Assembly: GCA_030427485.1 (NCBI GenBank)
Contig: JAUICG010000026.1
Coordinates: 1-64,000, forward strand
Reading direction: 5' to 3'
DNA length: 64,000 nucleotides
DNA from: Gammaproteobacteria bacterium
GTDB taxonomy: Bacteria; Pseudomonadota; Gammaproteobacteria; Pseudomonadales; Halieaceae
Shown: positions 16,618-24,523 of the stretch, one piece after another
Numbering within the stretch: position 1 is the first letter of the stretch
Layout: every line of letters begins with the position of its first letter
Position numbers and translations under genes: made by a program
Notes under the pieces: generated by a model
The model's database searches: none
The model's input: only the letters and a program-made list of their open reading frames with translations
Told to the model about the DNA's origin: nothing

Positions 16618-16729
16618 GGCGTTTTGACTGCCTAGTCCCGTCGGGGACTGTGCGAGGCAGGAAGCCGAGCTCAAGCCCCCATGGACGGGTTTACGGCGTG
16701 TCCCGACGGGACTAGGCAGTCAAAACGCC
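16618..16729. repeat. 28-bp perfect inverted repeat with 56-base spacer
   Basis: The left arm at 16618-16645 (beginning GGCGTTTTGACTGCC) is exactly complementary to the right arm at 16702-16729 (ending GGCAGTCAAAACGCC). Each arm contains its own small hairpin near AGTCCCGTCGGG / CCCGACGGGACT. It sits in the 190-base gap between the convergent thiolase-like and cytochrome c genes. There is no T-run, so a simple intrinsic terminator is not the obvious reading. A small non-autonomous mobile element, or a strong RNA structure protecting both mRNA ends, are the alternatives. No open reading frame is carried. Confidence 0.85.
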
Positions 16730-16753
16730 GGTGCTCAATCTGCAGAGGCCCGC

Positions 16754-17158
16754 TCAGGGCTCTCTCACCGAGGCCTGCATCAGGTAGGCGACCAGGTCCG
16801 CCCGCTGCTGCGCATCGGGCACGCCCAGGCTCATCATGGACGATGTCGGAAACATCGCCATCGGGTTTTCCAGCCAGGTGAACATCAATTCGGGTGTCCA
16901 CACGAAGCCGGCGGCCTTGAACGCCTCGGAGTAGTAGTCAAACCCGGGCTGCGTGCCGACCACCTTGCCGAATATGCGGTGCAGGTTGGGTCCGTTGTTA
17001 TGCCCCATGGCGGCCTCCGGATAGTGGCAGGTGCGGCACGGACCAAAGACCAGCCTGCCCCGCTCGGGATCTCCGGCTGGCATCAGCTGCTGCGCTGGGG
17101 AGGAGCCGGCCGCAAGAAGCAGCACGCAGGTCACCGCAAGGCCGAGCGCACGCTTCAT
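16754..17158 (-). CDS. Small periplasmic c-type cytochrome
   Basis: A 134-aa protein with a Sec signal peptide (residues 1-22, cleavage near SPAQQ) and a single haem c attachment motif CRTCH (Cys41, Cys44, His45). The class I cytochrome c fold is supported by GPNLHRIFGKVVGTQPGF and a C-terminal Met-rich stretch (MAMFPTSSMMS) that provides the axial Met. It would carry electrons in the periplasm. Its ATG overlaps the TGA of the upstream Tat flavoprotein (ATGA), so it is most likely that enzyme's electron acceptor. Both are on the minus strand, convergent with the thiolase-like gene. Confidence 0.9.
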   Translation of the reverse strand: MKRALGLAVTCVLLLAAGSSPAQQLMPAGDPERGRLVFGPCRTCHYPEAAMGHNNGPNLHRIFGKVVGTQPGFDYYSEAFKAAGFVWTPELMFTWLENPMAMFPTSSMMSLGVPDAQQRADLVAYLMQASVREP

Positions 17159-18687
17159 CCCAGTGTCCTCATTCGGGCGGCAGCGCGGCCCGCCCGACGA
17201 CCAAAAAACGTACAGTCTCCCACTGACAGCCCGCTGGCGATATAGGGCGCTGTCGGAATCCCGGCGCTGTTGCGCCCGGCGGCGTACAGGCCCGGAATCA
17301 CCTCGCCAAAACTGCTGAGCACCTGCCCGTCGGTGCCGGTATGCAGGCCCCCAAAGGTGTGCGCGGGGAAAAACGCGCGGGAGGTCGACAGGTCCCAGGC
17401 TTTGTACGGGGGCCCCTGCAGCGGCCTGAGGTACAAGCGGCTCTTGCGGAACATCGGGTCGTCTCCATTGGCGGCGTGCAGATTGTAGTAGGCCACGGTC
17501 TGTTGCAGGGCGCCCCTGGGAAATTCCAGCCGCGAGGCGATGTCGCCAATAGTGCTGGCCTCGGCCACGGGCAGGAAGTTGTCCTGGTGAAACGCGTAGC
17601 TGCTGTCTCGGTCCGTAATCAGCCAGGCGCGGCCCTTCTGGTGATATGCGATGGCATCACCCAGGACGCCATGATAGGACTCCTCGGATATGAAGCGCTG
17701 CCCGGATGCGTTTACGACTATTCCGCTGAGTACCGATTCCGGGGGATAGATCGGCGCGATGGCAAAGCCCTCGTTCATCCGCAGGGCCGCTGCTCCCACT
17801 GCTATCCCCATATTGATACCCGCACCGAGATCGCCTGCATTGCCCCAGGGTACCGAACACTCGTACAACTGGGGCGCGTATTGCCGCATCATCTCGCGGT
17901 TGTGAATAAAGCCACCACAGGCCAGAACCACACCGCGCTGCACCGCGATGGCGCGCTGCTCCCCATCGCTGCTGACAATCACGCCGGCGATGCGACCGTC
18001 GCTTTCCGTCACCAGGCGATGTGCCGCCACCCCGGCGCGCATGGTAACGCCCAGTGCCGCGACCCGCGACAACAGCGCCTCCATCAGGTGACGCCCACCG
18101 TTCATGCCGGGGATACCGGGTACATGTCCACGCGGCGCCGGCTGTGCCAGATCGCGCGCCGGCCAGGCCTGTTCGGTACCGGAAAAATAGAGAGACTCAT
18201 CGCCCATGGGTAGCCCCTTGGCCAGGGTGAGCTTGTCCGTATAGCGAATGCCCTGTTCCACCAGCCAGTCGAAATGCCCGGCACTGCCTTCGCAGTACAA
18301 CTGGATCTTCTCATGCGGGGGGTGCAAGGTCCCTGCCAACGTGAGGAAGCGGTACATCTGCTCAACACTGTCCTCTACATTGAGCGCCTTCTGCAGGGCC
18401 GTTCCGCCGCCAGCGTAGACCACACCACCGGACATCGCAGACGAACCGCCGAAACGGGGCAGCGACTCTATCAGCATGACCCTCGCGTCGGCCCGGCGCG
18501 CCTCGATGGCGGCACTGACACCGGCGGCACCGGAGCCAACGACCAGCACATCAGTGCGCAAATCCCAGGACTTCACCGCGGACCGCGGTGTCGCGGCGGC
18601 GCCAGCGGCCGCCGTCACCGCCGTGGCGCCGAGGGCGCCCAGCAAACCGCGTCGGGTAACAGCGTGCTCGCCGCTGTCGTCAGGCAT
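17155..18687 (-). CDS. Tat-exported FAD dehydrogenase/reductase (fumarate reductase / KstD-type)
   Basis: A 510-aa flavoprotein. The N-terminus has a twin-arginine signal (TRRGLLGALG, residues 11-20) and an Ala-rich hydrophobic core. A dinucleotide-binding motif GSGAAG is at 51-56, with an acidic residue ending the next strand. C-terminal FAD contacts include AAGRNSAGIP and APYIASGLSVGDCTFFGRRAG, a layout shared by fumarate-reductase-like flavoproteins and 3-ketosteroid delta1-dehydrogenases. The catalytic region includes QRFISEESYH. Substrate is unknown. The overlapping cytochrome c gene suggests a periplasmic two-component dehydrogenase or reductase. It overlaps the Nudix gene by eight bases. 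Confidence 0.85.
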   Translation of the reverse strand: MPDDSGEHAVTRRGLLGALGATAVTAAAGAAATPRSAVKSWDLRTDVLVVGSGAAGVSAAIEARRADARVMLIESLPRFGGSSAMSGGVVYAGGGTALQKALNVEDSVEQMYRFLTLAGTLHPPHEKIQLYCEGSAGHFDWLVEQGIRYTDKLTLAKGLPMGDESLYFSGTEQAWPARDLAQPAPRGHVPGIPGMNGGRHLMEALLSRVAALGVTMRAGVAAHRLVTESDGRIAGVIVSSDGEQRAIAVQRGVVLACGGFIHNREMMRQYAPQLYECSVPWGNAGDLGAGINMGIAVGAAALRMNEGFAIAPIYPPESVLSGIVVNASGQRFISEESYHGVLGDAIAYHQKGRAWLITDRDSSYAFHQDNFLPVAEASTIGDIASRLEFPRGALQQTVAYYNLHAANGDDPMFRKSRLYLRPLQGPPYKAWDLSTSRAFFPAHTFGGLHTGTDGQVLSSFGEVIPGLYAAGRNSAGIPTAPYIASGLSVGDCTFFGRRAGRAAARMRTLG

Positions 18688-19372
18688 GCCGGATATAATC
18701 CAACCGGTTATTGATCATATACAGACGGTGGCGCCCACCCTCCACATCCAACTCGAGATCGGCATAGCCGGCATCGCCCTCGTACAAAAAGCAGACGCCC
18801 TGATCGACACCTACCATGCGCGGCGCATACATCACCGCCGCGCGGCTGCCCATGCGCCCCCTGGCCTGGGCACAACTGTGACAGTCGGCGATATCGGCGA
18901 GGCTGACATAGGTCGGCGGCATCAGGCGCAGGGGATAATCATCATCGGCCGATTCGAGAATAGCCGTCTCCGGACTTACCCAGCGGTGTCGCGCTATCTC
19001 GCCACCATCAACGACCACCTCCTGCCCGTCCTCCAGTATGGTGAGAAAAAACCAGGTAGCGAACCGCCTCTTGGCTCCTTCCGGTGTGGTCCAGTGCGAC
19101 AGGTAAACAAGTTGTTCCGGCGCGACGATCACACCGGCCTCCTCACGGGTCTCACGGATTGCGGCATTGACCGCCGCGCGGAACTCGTCGCGATCATCGG
19201 GGTAATCGCCTTCGTCTACCTTGCCGCCGGGGAACACCCACATACCACCCATATGCTGAACGGTCTTGTTGCGCTGTACCAACAGCGCTTCGAGCCCCGC
19301 TTCACCATCGCGCACCAGCACAACGGTAGCGGCAGGGAAGACCGGTTCTACTTTATCGCTTGTCTCCAGCAC
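18680..19372 (-). CDS. Nudix hydrolase with interrupted Nudix box (NUDT19-like)
   Basis: A 230-aa Nudix-fold hydrolase. The box begins GGKVDEGD and finishes IRETREEAGV, but about 17 residues (rich in Asp and Ala) are inserted between the Gly-x5-Glu start and the REXXEE helix. Similar interruptions are known in NUDT19-type CoA/acyl-CoA diphosphatases, so CoA-ester hydrolysis is a reasonable guess, compatible with its CoA-using neighbours. The start is a GTG with a strong AAGGAGG box eight bases before it. It overlaps the flavoprotein gene downstream by eight bases, and MaoC lies 53 bases upstream on the same strand. Confidence 0.82.
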   Translation of the reverse strand: MLETSDKVEPVFPAATVVLVRDGEAGLEALLVQRNKTVQHMGGMWVFPGGKVDEGDYPDDRDEFRAAVNAAIRETREEAGVIVAPEQLVYLSHWTTPEGAKRRFATWFFLTILEDGQEVVVDGGEIARHRWVSPETAILESADDDYPLRLMPPTYVSLADIADCHSCAQARGRMGSRAAVMYAPRMVGVDQGVCFLYEGDAGYADLELDVEGGRHRLYMINNRLDYIRHA

Positions 19373-19425
19373 AAAAGTGCCTCCTTGTACCCCGACTGGC
19401 GCAGTCTACACCAGCGAGAAATCGT

Positions 19426-19881
19426 TCAGGGGAAAAACCGGCTGATGCTATCGATCACACAGGCCGGCCGATCAGCACCCTCAATCTCTATAGTCATACG
19501 CACTACCACCTGCACTCCGCCTTTTATCTCCTCGGCACTCAAAACCTCGCCGCCACCGCGTATACGACTGCCCACCGGTACCGCTGCCGGAAACCGAACT
19601 TTTTCGCAACCGTAGTTAACCCCCATGGAGGTGTTCTCGACGCGCATAATCTGCGGCAGAAACAGATTGGCCATTGACAGGGTGAGGTAGCCATGGGCAA
19701 TGGTCTTGCCAAACGGACCCGATGCCGCTTTCTGCGGATCGACATGAATCCACTGGTGGTCACCGGTGGCCTCGGCAAACAGATCGATTCGCTGCTGGTC
19801 GATTTCCTGCCAGTCGCTGAACCCCAGGTGTTGGCCCACGGCCGCCAACAACGCGGCCGGATTCTCAAAAGTCGTGGTCAC
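19426..19881 (-). CDS. MaoC-family (R)-specific enoyl-CoA hydratase
   Basis: A 151-aa hotdog-fold hydratase. The motif at about 35-62 (IDLFAEATGDHQWIHVDP...) holds the catalytic Asp/His pair, followed by FGKTIAHGYLTLSM, which is the standard R-hydratase signature. Such enzymes hydrate trans-2-enoyl-CoA to (R)-3-hydroxyacyl-CoA in PHA synthesis or in degradation of branched or steroid side chains. The GTG start is preceded by GGGAG at nine bases. It is first in a minus-strand operon with the Nudix, flavoprotein and cytochrome genes, linking that periplasmic redox pair to acyl-CoA chemistry. Confidence 0.9.
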   Translation of the reverse strand: MTTTFENPAALLAAVGQHLGFSDWQEIDQQRIDLFAEATGDHQWIHVDPQKAASGPFGKTIAHGYLTLSMANLFLPQIMRVENTSMGVNYGCEKVRFPAAVPVGSRIRGGGEVLSAEEIKGGVQVVVRMTIEIEGADRPACVIDSISRFFP

Positions 19882-20010
19882 GGATTACTGCTCCCTTGCT
19901 TCAAAATGACCCGGCACTATAACACTGTGCGGACGGACTTTAACCGCCCTGCCGCAGACGGGGCACGCATCCGCATTACCAGTATTTAACAGAATTGGCG
20001 GGGCTAAATG

Positions 20011-20020
20011 TGGTATAAAT
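20011..20020 (+). promoter_or_regulatory. Extended -10 promoter candidate for the RND efflux operon
   Basis: TGGTATAAAT gives a TGn-extended -10 (TATAAA at 20014-20019) in the spacer between divergent MaoC and RND genes. No good -35 lies 17 bases upstream, which extended promoters tolerate. On the other strand TATAGT (complement of 19916-19921) could serve the MaoC operon. Confidence 0.42.
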
Positions 20021-20098
20021 GCGATCCTTGTAGATTGGTGGCCCGCCCCTGACCCGTCTTTGGCGTCCAATTTCCTCGCTTTCGTATTGGTAGCTATC

Positions 20099-21379
20099 GT
20101 GATCTCAGGAAAGAAACAAGTTCTAGTCTCAGTTGCTCTGGTGGCAATTTCAACCGCCATCACTACCGCGCTGTACCTGACCAGGCCCCCCGCAAAAATC
20201 GCCGAACCCGAGCACCAGCCGGTGTCGGTGGACGTCGCGGAGGTGGTCAAGGAGAAACTGCGGATTGAGGTACAGGCCCAGGGTACGGTTTCCCCGATGC
20301 AGGAGACTTCCCTGCTCTCCGAGGTCAACGGGCGCATCATCGAGACGTCCCCGTCGTTCAACGTTGGCGGCTTTGTCAGCAAGGGCGAAATCCTGGTGCG
20401 GATTGACCCCCGGGATTATGAAACCAACCTGTTGCGCGCCGAGGCCGCGCTGAAGTCCGCCCAGAGCAACCTGGCCCAGGAAAAAGGCCGCGCCCAGGTC
20501 GCGGAGAGAGAGTGGCAGCGCTTACCCGAAGGCAGCCAGCGAAGCCAGGAAGCGAAAGAGCTCTACCTGCGCAAACCACAGTTGGACCAGGCGCAGGCGC
20601 AGATGCTGGCGGCACAGGCGGACCTTAACACCGCCAGGGACAATCTCGAGCGAACGAGAATCCGCGCGCCCTACGATGCGCTGATTCGACAGAAGCACGT
20701 CGAACTGGGGCAATTCGTCGCCGCGGGCAGTCAACTGGCGGACATTTTTTCGGTGGACTACGCCGAGATCCGCCTGCCGATTCCGCAGAGCAAACTCGCC
20801 TACCTGGAGTTACCCGGACTGGACGGCAGCGAGAGCGGCTCTTCGATCGATGTCTACACCGATGTCGGGGGCGAGGTGAAACACTGGACGGCGCAACTGC
20901 ACCGTACTGAAGGCGTGTTCGACGAACGCTCGCGCGTACTCTACGCGGTTGCGCGCATCGAGGACCCGTACGCCGTGCACCATCCCAATCGCGAACCGTT
21001 GCGCATCGGTACCTTCGTCAACGCCAATATTGAAGGCCGGGAAATTGACGATATTGTCACGCTACCCCGCTTCGTGATGCGTGCCGGCAACAATCTGTGG
21101 GTGATCGACGACAGCGGGCGCCTGCGGAACCGCCCTGTGACTCTACTGCGCGTCGGCGGCGACCTCGCCTATATCAGTGACGGCCTGGACAACGGCGACC
21201 TCGTGTCGCTGACCACGCTGGACAGTTCCTTTGACAGCTCGGAAGTCAGCATCCAATCCACTACACCCAGCAACCTGCTGGATCAGCAGGGCCGTCCCAG
21301 GCCGCAATCGGGCGACAAGAAAGCAGGCAAAATCACCGCCGCGGTAGAGTCCCCGCCGGACGACAGCGAGGGCGGCTGA
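20099..21379 (+). CDS. RND efflux periplasmic adaptor (membrane fusion protein)
   Basis: A 426-aa HlyD-type adaptor that links an inner-membrane RND pump to an outer-membrane channel. After a short basic N-terminus (ISGKKQ) comes one transmembrane anchor (VLVSVALVAISTAITTALYL). Then come a lipoyl-like half (VQAQGTVSPMQETSLLSEVNGRI), a coiled-coil hairpin with Gln/Ala-rich helices (about 110-190), the second lipoyl half (TRIRAPYDALIRQKHVELG) and a beta-barrel domain. The GTG at 20099 puts the anchor at the usual place. A TTG at 20060 would add 13 residues. It overlaps the transporter by one base (TGATG). No outer-membrane factor gene is adjacent. Confidence 0.88.
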   Translation: MISGKKQVLVSVALVAISTAITTALYLTRPPAKIAEPEHQPVSVDVAEVVKEKLRIEVQAQGTVSPMQETSLLSEVNGRIIETSPSFNVGGFVSKGEILVRIDPRDYETNLLRAEAALKSAQSNLAQEKGRAQVAEREWQRLPEGSQRSQEAKELYLRKPQLDQAQAQMLAAQADLNTARDNLERTRIRAPYDALIRQKHVELGQFVAAGSQLADIFSVDYAEIRLPIPQSKLAYLELPGLDGSESGSSIDVYTDVGGEVKHWTAQLHRTEGVFDERSRVLYAVARIEDPYAVHHPNREPLRIGTFVNANIEGREIDDIVTLPRFVMRAGNNLWVIDDSGRLRNRPVTLLRVGGDLAYISDGLDNGDLVSLTTLDSSFDSSEVSIQSTTPSNLLDQQGRPRPQSGDKKAGKITAAVESPPDDSEGG

Positions 21380-24300
21380 TGGAGGCGCCCGAAAAAAGGG
21401 GAATTATCGCCTGGTTCGCCTATAACCCGGTAGCCGCCAATTTGCTGATGCTGATTATCATCGTGGTGGGCCTGGGCTCCGCATTTACCATCCAGCGCGC
21501 GATGTTTCCCGCCATCGAGATCGAAGCCATTTTTATTGAACTGGCCTACCCGGGCGCTGCGCCCGAAGAGGTAGAACAGGGTGTCGTGTTGAAGGTTGAG
21601 GAGGCGATTAACGATATCGAGGGCATCAAACGCGTCGAGTCGGACTCGTTTCAGTCCGGTGCGCGAATGTGGATTGACCCCCAGGACGGCGTGAACCTCG
21701 GCAAGCTGATGGCCGATATCCGCAACCGGATCGACGCGATACAGCACTTTCCACAGGAAGCGGAAAAGCCCATCGTCAGCCAGCCGGAGGTGATGTTTCC
21801 CGCGCTCACCCTGCAGTTGTCCGGTAACATCGATGAACGCAGCCTGAAGTCGCTGGCCGATGAAATGCGGCGCGAGCTGCTCACCTATCCTGCTATCTCG
21901 GCCGCCTCGGTGGTTGGCGCGCGCGACTACGAAATCGCGATCGAGATTTCCGAGCAACTCATGCGCGAATACCATCTGACACTGGGCGATGTCGCCAACA
22001 TTATTTCAGCCTCCTCGCTGGATCTGCCGGCGGGTTCAGTGCGCACGGAAAACGGCGAAATCATGTTGCGCACTACCGGCCAGGCTTACGTGCAACAGGA
22101 TTTCGAGAATATCGTACTCAAGACCTGGCCCGACGGCACACGTTTGCTGCTCGGCGATATTGCCACAGTGGCCGACGGTTTCGTCGATGCAGCCGGATTC
22201 GCGGCGTTCAACGGTACCTATTCACTGGGCATCAATGTGTTCGCGATGGGCAAACAGGACATTATCGAAACGGCCGATGCCGCCAAAGCCTTCGTTGCAG
22301 AGCGCACCGGCCACCTGCCTCAGGGTGTCACTCTGGACGTATGGAATGACGCCACGTACTACCTCAATGGCCGGCTGGGCATGATGGTGAAAAACCTGGC
22401 GATGGGCGCGCTGCTGGTATTTACCATCCTGGCGCTGTTTCTGGAAATCAAACTGGCCTTCTGGGTGATGATGGGCATACCCGTATGCTTCCTCGGCTCG
22501 ATGGCGATGATCAATACTCCCTATATCCACGCCAGCCTGGACATGATCAGTATCTTTGGCTTCATCCTGGTACTGGGTATCGTGGTGGATGACGCCATCA
22601 TCATGGGGGAGAGCGCTTACTCGGAGCAGGAGAAACATGGCCACAGTGTGGAAAACGTGGTCACGGGTGTCTACCGCGTCTCCACCCCCGCCACCTTCGG
22701 GGTACTGACCACCATCATGGCGTTTCTCCCTACGCTGTTCGTACAGGGCGTTTTCGGCGCATTTCCCGCCGCCTGCGGCTGGGTCGTCATTCTCTGCCTG
22801 TGCTTCTCGCTGGTGGAATCAAAATGGATTCTTCCCGCCCACCTGGCGCACAGCAAACCCACCAGAAACCGCCTGCTGCTGCGGATTGACCGCGTCCAGG
22901 AAGAGGTGAACTGGCTGCTGTACCATTTTGTCGAATACCGCTACAAACCCTTCATGCTGAAGTGCGTGAACAACCGCTATGTGACTCTGGCGGCGTTTAT
23001 GTCACTGCTGATCCTGTCCTGCGGCTTGCTGGCTGGCGGTACCGTGCGCACCGTGTTATCCCCGGATACGCCCGGTGAATTCCTGCAGGTGGAACTGCGC
23101 ATGGCAGAGGGTATTCCCGAGGAGCGGACCCTGCAAGCCGTGGCCAGAATCGCCGATGCCTTTAACACCGTGGAAGAGGAGTACCGCCGCGAAACCGGCA
23201 CTGATGAACGCCTCTTGAGCAACATGGCCACGTATGGCTTCAACCGCATCAATGGCCGCATCGACGTGGAATTGACCAAAGAGGATGAGCGCAGCATAGA
23301 CACCCGGGAGGTGCAGGAGCGCTGGCGCGAGGCGGTTGGCAGAATTCACGGCGCGGAGGTGTTCGCCATCAGCAGCGCCGACGGTCCGAAGATGGGACCG
23401 GCCATTGCGTTTGACCTGATGCATACGGATATCGATACACTGCGGCAGGCCGCGAATGACCTGGAGGAGGCGATGGGGCACTACACCGGCCTCTACGATA
23501 TACGCAATGGTGTCAGCGATACCGCCGATGAATTTCATCTCGAATTGCTGCCGGAGGCTGAATCACTCGGTATAACCCTTTACGACCTGGGAAGCCAGGT
23601 GCGGCACGCGTTTTACGGGGCGGAGGCCCAGCGTGTACAGCGCGGTATCGACGAAATCAAGGTGATGGTGCGCTATCCCAAAGCCGACCGCGAGAACGTC
23701 AGCAGTCTGAACAACATGTTTATTCGCACGCCGTCCGGTGACGAAGTGCCGTTTGAGACTGTGGCTCGCCTGGAGGTCAAGCAGGGGCTGCTGAAAGCGA
23801 CGCGCATCAACTACCAGCGGGCCGCCGAAGTCACCGCGGAGGCCAATAAGCGGGAAGTCGAGCCCGACAAGGTCATCACCGATATTGAGGCCAACGTCCT
23901 ACCCCGCCTGCAGAAAAAGTATCCGGGGCTGCGTTACGCCATCTCTGGCATGGCCGATGAAGAGGCCAAGATGGCCGTCAGTATGATGGTAGGCTTCCCG
24001 CTGGCGCTGTTTGGCATTTACGCCCTGCTGGCGATCCCCACAAAATCCTATCTGCAACCGCTGATCATCATGGGCGTGATCCCGTTTGGCATGATCGGGG
24101 CCATATTCGGCCACTGGGTGTCAGGTTACCCGCTGAGCATGATGTCCCTGATGGGTGTGATCGCGCTCAGCGGCGTCGTGGTCAATGACAGCCTGATCCT
24201 GGTGGACTTTGTGAACAAGTCGATCGCCAATGGCATCGATCGGCACACTGCCGTGGTGGATGCGGGAACCAGGCGTTTCCGCGCCATTTTGCTGACGTCC

Positions 24301-24513
24301 CTGACGACGTTCTTCGGATTGATCCCGATGCTTTCGGAGCGCACGGCGCAGGCGGAAATGCTGGTTCCCATGGCGATTTCGCTGGCCTATGGCATTGTGT
24401 TCGCCACGGTCATTACCCTCCTGCTGATACCGTGCCTGTACATGATATTACAGGACATCGCTCAGTGGCGGGCAAACAGGGGAGCGACCCACAGCCCGGT
24501 GGTTCAGAACTGA
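21379..24513 (+). CDS. RND-family inner-membrane efflux transporter
   Basis: A 1044-aa AcrB/HAE-like proton-driven pump. The first transmembrane helix (NPVAANLLMLIIIVVGLGSA) is followed by a large periplasmic porter domain. TM4 carries the conserved paired acids in GIVVDDAIIMGE used for proton relay. A second large periplasmic loop follows, and the C-terminal helices contain GVVVNDSLILVDF and TFFGLIPML. Length and the two-fold repeat are typical. The divergent sequence, the N-terminus EAPEKRGIIAWFAYNP and the absence of a linked outer-membrane factor fit the broad RND subgroup of marine gammaproteobacteria. Substrate is unknown. It is coupled to the adaptor gene by a one-base overlap. Confidence 0.93.
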   Translation: MEAPEKRGIIAWFAYNPVAANLLMLIIIVVGLGSAFTIQRAMFPAIEIEAIFIELAYPGAAPEEVEQGVVLKVEEAINDIEGIKRVESDSFQSGARMWIDPQDGVNLGKLMADIRNRIDAIQHFPQEAEKPIVSQPEVMFPALTLQLSGNIDERSLKSLADEMRRELLTYPAISAASVVGARDYEIAIEISEQLMREYHLTLGDVANIISASSLDLPAGSVRTENGEIMLRTTGQAYVQQDFENIVLKTWPDGTRLLLGDIATVADGFVDAAGFAAFNGTYSLGINVFAMGKQDIIETADAAKAFVAERTGHLPQGVTLDVWNDATYYLNGRLGMMVKNLAMGALLVFTILALFLEIKLAFWVMMGIPVCFLGSMAMINTPYIHASLDMISIFGFILVLGIVVDDAIIMGESAYSEQEKHGHSVENVVTGVYRVSTPATFGVLTTIMAFLPTLFVQGVFGAFPAACGWVVILCLCFSLVESKWILPAHLAHSKPTRNRLLLRIDRVQEEVNWLLYHFVEYRYKPFMLKCVNNRYVTLAAFMSLLILSCGLLAGGTVRTVLSPDTPGEFLQVELRMAEGIPEERTLQAVARIADAFNTVEEEYRRETGTDERLLSNMATYGFNRINGRIDVELTKEDERSIDTREVQERWREAVGRIHGAEVFAISSADGPKMGPAIAFDLMHTDIDTLRQAANDLEEAMGHYTGLYDIRNGVSDTADEFHLELLPEAESLGITLYDLGSQVRHAFYGAEAQRVQRGIDEIKVMVRYPKADRENVSSLNNMFIRTPSGDEVPFETVARLEVKQGLLKATRINYQRAAEVTAEANKREVEPDKVITDIEANVLPRLQKKYPGLRYAISGMADEEAKMAVSMMVGFPLALFGIYALLAIPTKSYLQPLIIMGVIPFGMIGAIFGHWVSGYPLSMMSLMGVIALSGVVVNDSLILVDFVNKSIANGIDRHTAVVDAGTRRFRAILLTSLTTFFGLIPMLSERTAQAEMLVPMAISLAYGIVFATVITLLLIPCLYMILQDIAQWRANRGATHSPVVQN

Positions 24514-24523
24514 GCAGTGCAGG

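Noticed and set aside
16618..16729. Integron attC site
   Set aside because: The core GTT...AAC sites and the bulged stem arrangement are absent; the arms are perfectly paired.
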